DNA from: Emmonsiellopsis sp. PD_33
Taxonomy: Eukaryota > Ascomycota > Eurotiomycetes > Onygenales > Ajellomycetaceae
Length of the DNA: 64,000 nucleotides
Reading direction: 5' to 3'
Assembly: GCA_032988165.1 (NCBI GenBank)
Contig: JANTQF010000052.1
Coordinates: 95,103 to 159,102, forward strand
The position numbers were made by a program, and so were the translations under genes. This document shows, in pieces, positions 1 to 11,001 of this stretch (its first letter is position 1; each line of letters begins with the position of its first letter). The notes beneath the pieces were generated by a model. That model worked only from the letters and a program-made list of their open reading frames with translations. It did no database searches and had not been told where the DNA came from.

Positions 1-1391
1 GCTTTGTCATAGGTAGTATTTGCTCTCCGAAGGTAAATGCCAAGAGATCGAAGAGGGTAGACACTCATTTCTGAGCTAGTGGCTGACACAAAACAACTTG
101 AACTGTCCCGGATGTCAAATGCCCAGCAAAGCAAGCTGCCGGCGTGGATGGTGGTTCATCGGTCTTGGAAAAGGGGGGAGTTCGATGTCCGATAGTAACG
201 GCAACTATGCGGCGATCCAGGGCCCATGATTTATTCCGGGAAGTCCTGCCGAACCTTAACTTTAATCGCACTTATCCCTGTTCAACATGACTCGGACATC
301 TCAAGTACATGGAGTTGTATGGAGTCGCACCTCGGTTTGGTCGCTGGAGTCGGCCTGGGAAACAAACGTTGATATTGGCCTGGTCTGGCGGGCGGAGCTG
401 CTTGCCGCAGCCTTGGTGAACGCGCTTTTCAGCCAGAGGAATTCCGGCTGAACGTCTAAGAGGTTAGTCCACAACGTTCACCACTCCTAACTAACTATAA
501 GAGTGACTAACTAGTGTCTTGTTTTCACAGCCCAATGAGCATCCCTTTCTGGTAATTCGGATGATCGTATCTGGATCCATCGACCCTCGGTACGCATGTA
601 ACGACCACAGAGTACAGCTGGCAACTATACATCCGAAACCCAGGGTATACAACCCCCCCAGTACTATTTTCACCAGGGAGACTAGGGTCCTTTGCAAAGC
701 CAATAACTGCCTCCCTTACCCATAACTACCCTGTCGAGGCTACCGTACATCGAGAAATAATGCAGAATAATCACCTATTCAGGGCACGTGTCAGCTACCT
801 AGGTACGTTCCACCTCGCCCCATAACATGGACAGAAACCAAACTGCCTAGCCGCCTTTGAAGTTTGCTATGGTCTGCGTGAACCCATCCCAAATCCTTTC
901 TAGCACTGCCTCTGGCCCCGCGGGCTAGGCGGCCGCGTGATGGAGTTACTATGTAAGCGCTCTGCACCTGGCCCCAAGCTATGGCCTCGTACTTGGGCTT
1001 TCGGATCCTAAGAGCTCACTACCCCTGAGGAAAGTTGGTAGCGAACCCGGCCAAATGGTTACTGGAACTGTTGCATTTGGCATTTTGAGAGATTAGTAAC
1101 AACATTGCAGCTGTTACCCTGGCCCCAAGTCTCAGTTTGCGCAGACACTACATGGAGTTACTAGATCTGTCTGCGATGTCTATCTGGGCTTCATATATGA
1201 AGGTCCCCCTCGACCTTCAGCAGGGCCCTTTCTTTTATTCACTAGGATAACTCAATATCAAACAGCTGCATATCGACTCCTTTTCGCATTCTGTATACCT
1301 CCATCTCTGGGTTCTCCATTTTCGTTGACTCCTACATACTTTCCGCTATACGTACCTCCGCTCAGCAGCACCTCCCTTTATAGCCTTCGCA
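1..1391. other. Intergenic, no gene recognised
   Basis: Open frames here are short, on both strands, and resemble no family I know. The last ~190 bases before position 1392 contain a TATATA-like stretch near 1193 and a pyrimidine-rich leader, which looks like the promoter and 5' UTR of the downstream orphan gene. Confidence 0.6.
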
Positions 1392-1973
1392 ATGACTCTG
1401 AACCTCCAGCAATTCATTGACTCCTTACGCACTCACCGCATCAATACGATAACCGAACTGCGCCGCGTAGAAAAGGCATTTGCACAATGCAATACCGTTA
1501 CCTGCGCTGAAGCCATGGCCAACGCATGGATCTACTATGTCAACTCGAACAATCTCCTCAGCGAACTACGCTCCCTCACGAGAAACTACCCATTCAGCTC
1601 TGAATGTCTCGATGAGGCCAAAGCACTCGCCATCGCCGACCCCCAAAGTGCTCGCAGCCGGAACTACTGCTGGCTTGTTCTTTTCCAGATGCAGGAGAGG
1701 TCAGTCCACTCATTGCTTACGTTCAGCTATCGAGCTGCTGCTCATTTGGAAGCGTACATCTGGCCCAAAAGCTAACGAGTATTACAAACTACCAGGCAAT
1801 TGATTCCAAAGCATGCGAGGCAAATTGCGGCAAAGCCGGCCATGTGGGGAGGCAAAAAGCCCAGCATAAGGGATACTGAGCAGCTGTCCAACGCTTGCAT
1901 TGCAGAGTGGACAATGGCCCTCCGCCAGATGTTACGGCACTGGGAGCAGCCCCCTACTGCCTTGCCCCGTTAA
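1392..1973 (+). CDS. Two-exon orphan protein, 161 aa
   Basis: I do not recognise the product. The first exon (1392-1699) opens with an ATG in a reasonable context (CGCA before ATG). Reading on without splicing would give a 127-residue protein. A GTCAGT donor at 1700, a GCTAAC branch-like motif near 1771 and an ACCAG acceptor at 1795 define a 96-bp intron. Removing it keeps frame and extends the protein by a further 58 residues to TAA at 1971-1973. This extension supports the splice model. The protein is soluble and helix-rich, with many Leu, Ala, Gln and Arg, including Trp-containing helices (AEWTMALRQM, LRHWEQ). It has no signal peptide or membrane segment. It stands alone, with no neighbour suggesting a pathway. 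It may be lineage-restricted. Confidence 0.5.
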
Positions 1974-4344
1974 GCTACTTGATATTAGAGGCTAAGCCGT
2001 GTGAGCTTGCTACGGCAGTGGACCCCGATAGAAACCCCATGTCATCCTGCTACCCGGTATCTAGTTCGTTTCAGCCTTATATACGTCCTCGTTGTCATCC
2101 TTGGCATGTGAGGTGATGGAGGTGGATACAGTTTTGGCTTTCTCTGTCTTGAATGTCCCTGTTCATCATCAATGTATCTTTCCCCTCGGATTTTGGGCAT
2201 ATGGCGGGGGATTATAGACTGTCATGTAGGAGGCAGCAGTGAGGGCAACCCATTCTGATCATTTATTTGGTTATTCGTCACCTACACCGTTTTCTGGGAC
2301 TCTATCCCTTTCCTTCATCTATGCTATGTTAGATGTAGATCGCTACCGAATAGCCGACATCACTGCCGGACTGATTGCGCCTGTCATTTTATAGAGTTTC
2401 GAGAGTAAGAAAAAGGTTACATAGGCGTTTCCCGTTTAATCTGCACCAGATCCACAACGTTCCCTTCACGGATGCTTGAACGGCTGATGAACACTGCCAC
2501 TCCACAAATGTAATCTCATGCTGATACCGGACGGATAGATCTAGGGACGGGAAGGGCGTGGTATTCATCCCTAAGTGATGAAACCATAGGATCGACCCGA
2601 GACTTCACGTGGGAATAATAGGTAGTATATCTCTCTGATACTGCGGACTGAAAGTGGGTTCTTTCAGCGACCCCATACCTGGCTGGGATGGCCGTTCAGG
2701 TGAGGCTGGGGTCGAAGGAACTTGTGATAGATATATCTTATGGCCAAAGGACATGCTGCGGTCGGTTCTGGCTGGCATTTTGGATAGCCGTTGTTCTCTC
2801 GGCCAAACTTGATATTGACGTTGAAAGAAGCGCGGAAGACTCCATGGATGTGGGGTCGGGTCGAGGAACAAACGTTTTGAAATGGTGGGTTTATGGGATG
2901 GAGGTCCATTTATTTCGTAACCCTCAATAGTGCATGCCAACAAATTGCCTCTCCCAACAAATGCTATATGATGTCCGATCTCTCCGGGAGCGAAGGTTGC
3001 CATTTGCCACGCAAAGGAGTTCTCGGAGTTATGGCCCCTGCATAACTACTCCATTAGTTAGCCGAGCGGGATTACAAATGGCCCCTTGACTCGGCGCTAG
3101 TGAGCTGGCAGTGCCCTGACTCAGCAGTTCCCCTATGAAGACGGTGTGATTACCTAAAACTTTGTTCAGCCCTGCGGACATGGGGCCGCATGGTCGATGC
3201 TCGAACTCCACGCAGAACCTGGCCAATCGGTGCTCGCGATGGAGATCCTGGCATGGAAGTACATAAGCCGTTATGTCCAAGCCTCGCTGTCTCGCGTAGA
3301 ACGTTTTAGGTGACATCGCCACGGCCTTCGAAGAGTTGGGTACTACTACTAGTAGACAAGAACTTCGTTGACGACTAGCAATATTAGCTCAAGGTGGAGT
3401 CGGGCACACAGTGCAGATACCATATATAGCCGATAGATGACCAGGCAGGACCAGTGAGTCTTGCAGATTAATCCTCCAATAGGCGAACCCGGTGATGGCA
3501 AAGTATGAGAAATCAATGAAGAAGTTGATATCGAGGATCTGGAAAGCAGCTACCGGCGAATAGGATGAGGAGTGAGACGCCCATCATGGCATTTCGGAAT
3601 TCAAATTGACCCGCCTCCTGTTTCGTTAGGCTTTCGGACAAGTCCTAGTTACGAGACTACTGTTCAAGGACTTTCCTTTCCTTCTTTCTTCTTCTTCTCC
3701 AAACTATGATGCCCAACCAGAAGGAGGTATGTATCAGTGCCCCATATACGTAGCCTAGCCGCCTGATTGGAGAATGCACATGGTGGACAGTATTGTCTCC
3801 ATTTGCCGCTCTTCAGTGCCGTGTGGTGAACGCTAAACTTGACGGAAGCTGAACATCAGATTATAGGACCGACGAATGGAGTCCTAGGTTGGGAATCGTA
3901 ATATATAGCTGCATATTTCAAATCGATTTATTGGAGCAAATGAGTGGGTTCGACATGCCACGGCAGCTAAAAACACACATATGGGCAAAAGGAGAGTCAC
4001 CAGCCCATTTCGAGGAATGGTACCAGGCTTGGTAGGTATACTCGAAACCTAGCATCGCTCCCACCGAATTCCACACACCCAGTAAAAGAGTGTCGAGCTT
4101 TGAAATGAATACATCGAATATCCGAGCGACGGTCCGCCTGGCATCCAAAATCGTTTAAAGAAGGTACCAAGGTATAAACGCACGAACGATCGTTTCGTAC
4201 GATTTGTTTGTTAAGCCGCTTGTTATGAAGCGTAAGTGCGAATGAAACAGTGAATATCGCCGAACGACCCTGTCCCTTGTCGAAGGTGCTAAGTACACCC
4301 TCCCGAAAATCGACAACCGACAAAAATTCGAAAGTCCATTTCCT
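1974..4344. other. Intergenic, with low-confidence frames only
   Basis: No supported gene. A pyrimidine-rich strip lies near 3668-3705 and a (TAC)n/(TAG)n microsatellite near 3340-3355. The only coding-like stretch is on the minus strand at 3029-3316 (separate entry). The remaining frames overlap each other on opposite strands and show no motif. Confidence 0.5.
3029..3316 (-). pseudogene. Possible fragment of a flavin-reductase-like protein
   Basis: A 95-codon minus-strand frame begins at an ATG at 3316. It contains a stretch ending GNHTVFIGEL, preceded by F-x-V-E-F-E. This resembles the GDHTxFIGxV strand that ends the FMN-binding split-barrel of flavin reductase-like proteins. Nothing upstream in any frame supplies the ~60-100 residues that should precede it, and the end of the frame (TNGVVMQGP) does not fit the family. 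It could be a decayed fragment or pure coincidence. I only record it as worth a search. Confidence 0.18.
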
Positions 4345-5183
4345 TCACGTTGATTTCCTTGCAGAGCTCCTTTCTAATCTCTTTGCCCTCCGTTCCTTCT
4401 TACTTTGTAGCTTCTTCTGCGTCTCCGAGTCCTTTTCCATCATTGCGCGCACAATCGACCGACCTTCTTCCCGATCCTCGTCCTTGTGAATATTTAAGCC
4501 CTGGGTCTGAAGGAAGTGGAATTCCCCATCATAATGGGACTTGAGCCACCGTTTTTCGGCTTCCGTATAAGTGTCTGCTTGACTATTTGACCCCTTGGTG
4601 CGAAAGGCATACCACCTCTCCATTTCGCTACTAGGCCATGAAACGCTGAAAAAGGTAGGTTCTCCCCCACTCCCCAGGGTAGAGGGACCTAAACGAGGAC
4701 CAACAGGTGGTCCGCTCAGCTTGAGCTCTAATAGTTGAGCGGGGGCATGAAAGTATGCGACCTGCTGGCCGTCTTTATCCTTGATCCCACCTTTCTGGGG
4801 ATGGGCAAAATCAGTAAGGATCTCGTAGTCTTGGATAATTGGTGCGCCTAAAATGTTGGCAATGAGGGACGGAGCATGGAGCACGTTTTTAAGACGCATA
4901 GTGTAATGGGCATTCGCTCCATGGCGATTTTTGCCTCGCTTGGTTATCAGTTCGACGGTGCCAATACCAAGGACGGGAATTGGGCGGGGCATGAAGGGGG
5001 GCATTTCTAGCCTGGTTTCGAAAGGGGTGTAATCGATGAACCATGCTCGATCCCTTGCCGCACTGGTGACAATTAATATTTCGGGCTGATATGGGAAAGG
5101 CGATGTGCTCACTGAACATTAGAGTTATATGAAAATACCCAGTGCGGACAACGCAGACTGGCGTCTGTCGAGTCGGTTGGCAT
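4345..5183 (-). CDS. Copia-Pol-type beta-barrel domain protein (TNT1-94-like), probably domesticated
   Basis: Exon 1 is 5183-5159 and exon 2 is 5111-4345, with a 47-bp intron (GTCTGC donor, CTCTAAT branch, TTCAG acceptor). The long exon has no upstream ATG of its own, and the intron restores frame exactly (GCC-A / TG-AGC), giving about 263 residues. Residues ~30-110 match the layout of the region that follows the zinc knuckle in Copia-type Pol: AWFIDYT in the place of the W-x-x-D-S-G protease strand, then GIGTVEL and MRLKNVLHAPSLIANILG. The protease D-S/T-G triad is replaced by D-Y-T, so catalysis is not expected. There is no integrase or RT after it. Instead the C-terminus is a charged tail (KKLQSKKERRAKRLERSS). 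Such stand-alone barrel proteins are common, unstudied ascomycete genes. The donor is not consensus, so the first 8 residues are uncertain. Confidence 0.6.
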
Positions 5184-6812
5184 TGTGACAACTCTTTGTT
5201 GCCGAAAATCAGTAACTAGGATGGAGCAACCCAATAGAAACTGAAATTAAGAGGCCGGGAGGAGGGAGAGATCAAGGGATATTTTTGCAGAGTTGCCGAG
5301 ACGCCGAGCTGACACAGCAACACGTCGCAACTCGCGAGAAGATCGCGCTCACTTGGGCTTAATTGAGCACAACTCAGAGTTAACGATGACATGCACATAG
5401 GCGTCAATACCGGAAATCGCATTCGTCAGAAAGCCGAGTCAGATGCGTAATATATTCGTAGATAGACGAATCTAGATACTACTAATTGTTGATGGTGGAC
5501 ATGCTGGAATTGTTCGGGCCAGCGAGCTTTGTCACGTGGAAATTGCTTTCCTCTTTGGGATTAGATTCACCTAGTGAATAGGATTAGGTAATCATACTGA
5601 GCCAGTCCTGTTGTGAATCAAGATTATCGATCCCTCTGAAAATATCAACTATTAAAGGCCTTTTTAGTGAATCTTTCACATCTGACAGACTTTGGAGTAG
5701 GTCTAGATGGTGGTAGAAATCATGTAGCAAGTTAGTTTCAGCGGGAATTTCGATAATATATGGCGGAGTTTAGTTGGGTTTGATTTCGCAACCTCAGGTT
5801 ATCGACAAAGAATTTCCTCTGGCCATACAAAGTGGATAGAAAAACAGTATATTTACCACTGAAGGCTCGCATAAAAGCCAGTCCAATATGAGCAAAACCC
5901 ACGGACGAGGCACTCCCTCATCAATGTAAAACTCGAGGGCAACCGTTGCACGGAACTAATCCATCCTGGGGAAAAGGGGATTGGATATAAGAGCGTTCGA
6001 GTAAAGCCCTTTCACATCCTGCAACCAAAGTAAATAGATAAACGACAATGAGTCCAAGGACCAAGGGTGAATGAAGTTCAACGAACACTTTGGAAGTTGG
6101 GTTTAAACGCCCAAAAACTAAAAGTGTGGGGTTCTTGCGCACGGCCCTCCACGTGGGGGAGAAAACCATGGAACTAGGAAACCTTGTATCTATAATTAGA
6201 TCACTCTAATATGACAGCCCAACCTCCAGTCGACAGATTCTTAAATATAGCTGCTTCGTGTCTAATGCGACCAGCATGTAGGAACCGTCATTTGATCCCG
6301 CGGTGGGTTTTACATTACCATGCATGCATGCATGAATCTATATCTATGGACGTATACGGGCGTGTGGCATGATCATGATGTCTTTCATTGTGACTTCGAG
6401 ATTTAGCAATAGGATATTTTAGATACGGTTTGGAGACTTTCCGGGGGACGGTTAGAGATATGTAGCTCCATGTAAGACATAGTCCATTGTAAGGGTATTG
6501 TTCTGCTTCTCCGGTTCCATCCAGGACCTTGTGCTCGTCTGAAGGAACATCAGCGTGAGATTTTCCGCACCAAATGGGCGATGGGGGGAATGAAGAGGGA
6601 AGATGAGATAGATGAGAGAGGAAAGGCTAAATAGGTTTAATTGGGAGGGGAGCAGATGAGTTTTTGGGATGCATGCAAACTAAATCATGTAGGGTGTGAG
6701 TGTATATTAGTTTATTATTTCCTCTCAAAAATCAAAAATAAACAGGATTGGAATACCGAGATATCGTGCCGGCTGGGAAAATGGCCGGAGCGGCAAAAAT
6801 GTATGATGACGA
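5184..6812. other. Intergenic, no gene recognised
   Basis: Only short unrelated frames are present. The strip contains a 16-bp ATGC/CATG microsatellite (6319-6334). The last ~200 bases are likely the 3' UTR of the SRP receptor gene. Confidence 0.6.
6319..6334. repeat. (CATG)4 microsatellite
   Basis: Four consecutive CATG units lie between TTAC and AATC. Each unit is self-complementary. Confidence 0.9.
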
Positions 6813-8891
6813 TTACTTCATCAGAAGCCCAACTGCCCATGGAACACTCAGCCCCCTCAGATCACCGTAGTGCTGGCCAACACCCAGGAAAACAACTGGA
6901 ATTCCTGTAGCATGGACCATGCTAACAAGGGTACCAACCATGTCTCCAACGGTATCACATTTACTGATGATAAATCCGTCCAGTCCTCGACCGGTACCAA
7001 AAGCTTGGTTGAAATTGCGTGCTTGCATAACACTGTCTGTGCCAACCAGTGCCTCACCAACCATGAAAATCTTATCAGGTTGTGCAAACTTGGCAAATTT
7101 CTCGAGGGAAGACATGAGACGCTGATCGTTGTGTCGTCGACCGGCGGTATCAATAAGAACGACGTCAAAATCATTCGCAGCGCCGAAGCTTACAGCATCC
7201 TTGGCCACATTTGCGGCGTCTTTGCCGTATCCCTTTTCGTATAGCTCGACATGCCCAATGTTTTCGCGGGAGCTTAATTCTTTTAAATTCCGTGCGTGTA
7301 CTCGAAGCTGTTCGACAGCACCAGAACGGAATGTATCACAAGCTGCGATAAGCACACGGTAATTGTTTTGGAGCAGGAAGAAGCATATTTTGCTGAGGTT
7401 GGTAGATTTTCCAACGCCATTTACTCCAACGATGGAAATAACGTATGGTCGACGAGATTGTTGTTTGTTCGACGGCGAAGTAACTGCTTCGATCTCCCGA
7501 AGAAGATCCAGGGACGATGTGGGAGTAAGTATTTTGCGGAGAGACGACTCCATCGCGGAACGAAGAGCGGCGTCAATACTCTGGAAACTTCCTGTTTTCT
7601 TCCCAACTAGCTCCTGCTCGACTCCGTCACATAGCCGGACTGCTGCCTCGCGTGCGACGTTCTTCTTCAATAAGTGTTCCTCCATAGCTTTCAATGGCTT
7701 CTCCAAGTCCCCCTTGGTCAAAACTTTCCCGCCAACTATGTTCCGGAATAATCCACCTATAGCGCCCAAGCCATAACCTACAACACCATTAGACGAACCA
7801 GCTTTAGCTTTAGCAGCATCAGCGTTCTGTAGAATGGAATGGACTTCGTCACCAAGATCTTTTAGGACAAATTGTCCCTTCTTGGTTTTTGTTCCCCATG
7901 AATCCTGATCCACGGCTTCCACCGCAGGAGTAGCTCCGTTCGATGCGATAGCATTTGCATCCGGGGCGGAGTAATCAAGAATTTCTCCATCATCCTCATC
8001 CGCGTATCCCTCAGCGTTCCATGTTCGCATTTTCTTTCCCCCTGACTTTGCATTCTTCGCCTTTTTGATCGTGTCCTCGCCTGATGAGATGTTGGCGTTC
8101 GCGTTCGCAGCTTTCCGCGCGCGACGTGAAGCACGACCACCTGGCCCAGACTTTGCAGCGAGGATGTGGTTTGAGATAGGGGTGGCTGGTCTCGAGGTCT
8201 CTGGAGTTTGGGAAGGCGAACTCTCGTTTGAGTTCGCCACGGCCCGCGCAGCATGATGCTGCGCTATCAGGGAGTCAGTACGGTAGACGACCGATTGATT
8301 GCGAGTCAACGTACCGGGATGAAGACCAGGGACTGGTGGTGGGGGAGGGCCTCCGTTATCAGCTTCAACAAGCGTATCCTTTTTCTCCTCGACTGTAAAA
8401 CGAGGGCCATTTTCTGCCACCGTTCCTGAAGCAGCCTCCAGCTCCCTCACTTGCTGCTCGAAATACTTGTCAAACGGGTATTCAATTGCCCTTGACTGCG
8501 GCTGCTTGAGCTGGTCCTTGTACATTTCGACAAAAATGGTGGTAATATTATCGAGAAGTTCGTCAATCCAGGACAAATGGAGTAGTGACTGGTAAACTGC
8601 CTATATCCAAGTTGATACCCAAAGTTAGAAGGGCATAGCATATTGGCATGGGAGACATCGTCCACATACCACGAAGATCAACCCGAACTCCTTCGCCCGC
8701 TTCCACTTCAGTGTATACTTCTCCTTTTTATATTTCGGAGCCACGCCATCGGTCCCCGACTCCTGCTGGAGCTTCTCCTCGATAAAGACATCGCTGATCA
8801 AGCTGTTGATGATCTGATTGCCCACCGGCGCATACGATTTGGACCACAGCACAACGCCGGACGTGGTGATGATTTCGAAGGTATCGAGCAT
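6813..8891 (-). CDS. SRP101: Signal recognition particle receptor subunit alpha (SR-alpha)
   Basis: This is the GTPase that docks SRP-ribosome complexes at the ER membrane. Exon 1 is 8891-8670 and exon 2 is 8600-6813, separated by a 69-bp intron (GTATGT donor, GATATAG acceptor, phase 0), giving 669 residues. The N-terminal SRX domain, which binds the beta subunit, spans roughly residues 1-150 (starting MLDTFEIITTSG). A long low-complexity linker rich in Pro, Ser, Ala and Lys follows. The NG GTPase domain fills ~310-669: G1 GVNGVGKST (~466), G3 DTAGRRHND (~558), G4 SKCD (~621), and the C-terminal GVGQHYGDLRGLSVPWAV signature. All GTP-binding motifs look intact. The gene is divergent from YIF1, another early-secretory gene, across a short shared promoter. 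Length and architecture match fungal homologues. Confidence 0.96.
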
Positions 8892-9310
8892 GGCGGTTAA
8901 GAGTGGACGAGGAGCAAGCGAGAGAAGAGGAGAGCAGAAGAATGAAGTTGTTGAACAGGAGGTTGTCGATGCGGCTCAGTGCGGAAATTCGATGCGGGCA
9001 AGGACGCCGGGTGCACGGGCCAGGTGTCTTACGTCAGCGAGAACAGACCAGGTGTGGCACTTTGTTTGGCGGAATTTTTGGCGGGCGATGACGGCAATAT
9101 CAAGATCAATCTCGGCTTGACCACAACCATCTCCCCTCCACTCTGCATCCTCGCATCCCGGCCGAGTATAGTCCCACGGCGCTTGATAGCTCCCCGCCTC
9201 CGTCATTGTGACCCCCACGACCCCGCCAGCCGCTAATTCTGTGAACACCGTTGCCTTTCGATGCCAACCCCAGTCCCCGTCGTCACCGCACCTCGCCCTT
9301 GAATCCCACT
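8892..9310. promoter_or_regulatory. Bidirectional promoter between SR-alpha and YIF1
   Basis: 419 bp separate the two start codons. The segment is GC-rich next to YIF1, with pyrimidine tracts and CCCC runs and no clear TATA box near either start. Both genes are housekeeping secretory-pathway genes, so a shared promoter is the simplest reading. I did not identify a specific operator. Confidence 0.6.
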
Positions 9311-10515
9311 ATGCACCGCACGCCTTTTGCTCCTCCGCCCGCCCAGTCTCCTCCTCTTCACCATCCAGTCCCCCAGCATGTGTCTACAGTTCCGATGATG
9401 CGGTCGCCGCCCCCTCCTGCTCCCCAGCACTCACAGTCGTCGAGCTATGGGAACCCCTACCAGCCTGCCCCTGCCCAGGGCGGTAGTGGGAGTTTTGGGC
9501 CTGGCTTTGGTGGATTCATAAATGAACCGGGCGCGCAGCTGGGCCTCCAGTTTGGCAAGAATGCTGTGATAGCAGGGCAGGAATACATGGAACAGAATGT
9601 ATGGATCCTCTACTGGAATGGCAAATTCTAGGGTTCTTCACGATTGTTTCAAAAGCTTGATATCTGACCGCCTAATTTGATAGCTAAATCGTTATGTCTC
9701 CATTCCCGCCTTGAAACACTATTTCAACGTTTCGAACTCATATGTCCTCAATAAACTCACACTCGTACTTTTCCCCTGGCGACATAAGCCTTGGTCACGC
9801 CAACAGGCCCGGTTATCACAGCCAGGTGTGAATGGCCAAATCTCGCAGCCCCAGTACACATCGATATATCTTCCACCAAGAGATGACCTCAATTCCCCAG
9901 ACATGTACATTCCCGCCATGGCATTGTTGACCTACATCATCCTCTCGACCGCCCTGGCTGGTTTGCGGGGCAGCTTCCATCCCGAACTTTTGGGCTCGAT
10001 CACAACCACCGCCATTGCGGTAGTCATTTTCGAAATTCTTTGCCTCAAAATCGCCATGTACATTCTCAACATTAATAACGACTCGCAACTTCTCGATCTC
10101 ATGGCTTACTCCGGCTATAAATTCGTGGGCATTATTGCCACGCTTGTTTCATCAGAAGTACTCACGCCAGGACAAGGCACTGGTAGCTGGGTTGGCTGGA
10201 CTGTATTCACGTATACCTTCCTTGCAAATGCCTTCTTCCTTGTAAGTCCTGTTAATGTCCATTCCCCTTATGTGAACTAACACTTTCTAGCTCCGATCTC
10301 TGAAGTATGTTCTCCTCCCTGACTCCGCTAGCGACTCACCCATGCGCGGGGGCACAATGCCTACCGTGGCCCGATCACAACGCAACCGACGAACCCAATT
10401 CCTATTCATCTACTCCTATGTTGTCCAGTTCATCTTCATGTGGGTCTTGAGTAGAGAAGAACCCGTTGCATCAGCTGTCGTATCGAAGGTTGGAGGAACG
10501 AACAGCTCTTCATAA
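9311..10515 (+). CDS. YIF1: Yif1-family ER-Golgi transport membrane protein
   Basis: Exons are 9311-9598, 9684-10241 and 10291-10515, all phase 0, giving 356 residues. Introns of 85 and 49 bp have GTATGG and GTAAGT donors and TAG acceptors. The ATG at 9311 is the first in frame; the open frame upstream of it has no ATG. Residues 1-80 are a Pro/Ser/Gln-rich cytosolic tail. Then come FGKNAVIAGQEYMEQN and LNRYVSIPALKHYFNVSNSY, the family's conserved membrane-proximal block. Several hydrophobic segments follow: residues ~165-185, 200-225, 240-260, 265-285 and a final one ending QFIFMWVLS. Yif1 works with Yip1 and Rab GTPases in COPII vesicle fusion at the Golgi. The protein is slightly longer than yeast Yif1, mainly in its tail. 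Confidence 0.94.
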
Positions 10516-11001
10516 TGACCTCTCTTCCCTCCTTATTATGCTCCTCGTGCCTCCTTACCGTTTGTGTGGTATGTTAAATGGGAAAATAACGTATAAGCCA
10601 AGTGGGTATGGTTTAGAGAGTGACATGTTAGCTTTTAATGGCGCTTAGATCCAGTGTCGGTTGGAGCGTGTTGATTTATTTTAGTTGCTGATTTTGGGAA
10701 AGATTTTACTTTTGTTCTTGCTTTGACTCTTGCCCTTTTTTACGAAATACCATATTAAAATATAGTTAGTTGCGTTTGTCTTTTACTATTTGCCGGCTTT
10801 TTCTATTTCTTACTTCTACCTTTTCTACATACCCCGGCTCTGCCGTACAGTCTACAATTCATTGCTTATATATACACCTTTCCTTACTCCTGTTGGCGCA
10901 CGAATTTTCACGAAACAAGAAACAAAATAACACTCTAATCAATTTAATATACCCAACCCCCCTGTTACCATATCTCTATAGCCTCCTAAGCTGCCACCCC
11001 T
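10516..11001. other. Convergent 3' intergenic strip
   Basis: AT-rich 3' flank shared by YIF1 (+) and the next minus-strand gene. T-rich stretches near 10730-10800 and ATATAT near 10868 are plausible polyadenylation regions. No gene seen. Confidence 0.6.

Noticed and set aside
519..725. 68-codon plus-strand frame with a facing minus-strand frame
   Set aside because: Both strands are open over the same bases, there is no motif and no intron evidence; chance openness is likely.
2605..3003. 132-codon minus-strand frame starting at an ATG
   Set aside because: Pro/Ser/Arg-rich composition without any motif, with two other overlapping frames open on both strands. Not enough to call a gene.
7363..7776. 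137-codon frame on the plus strand
   Set aside because: It lies wholly antisense to the GTPase domain of SR-alpha and reflects that gene's codon pattern.
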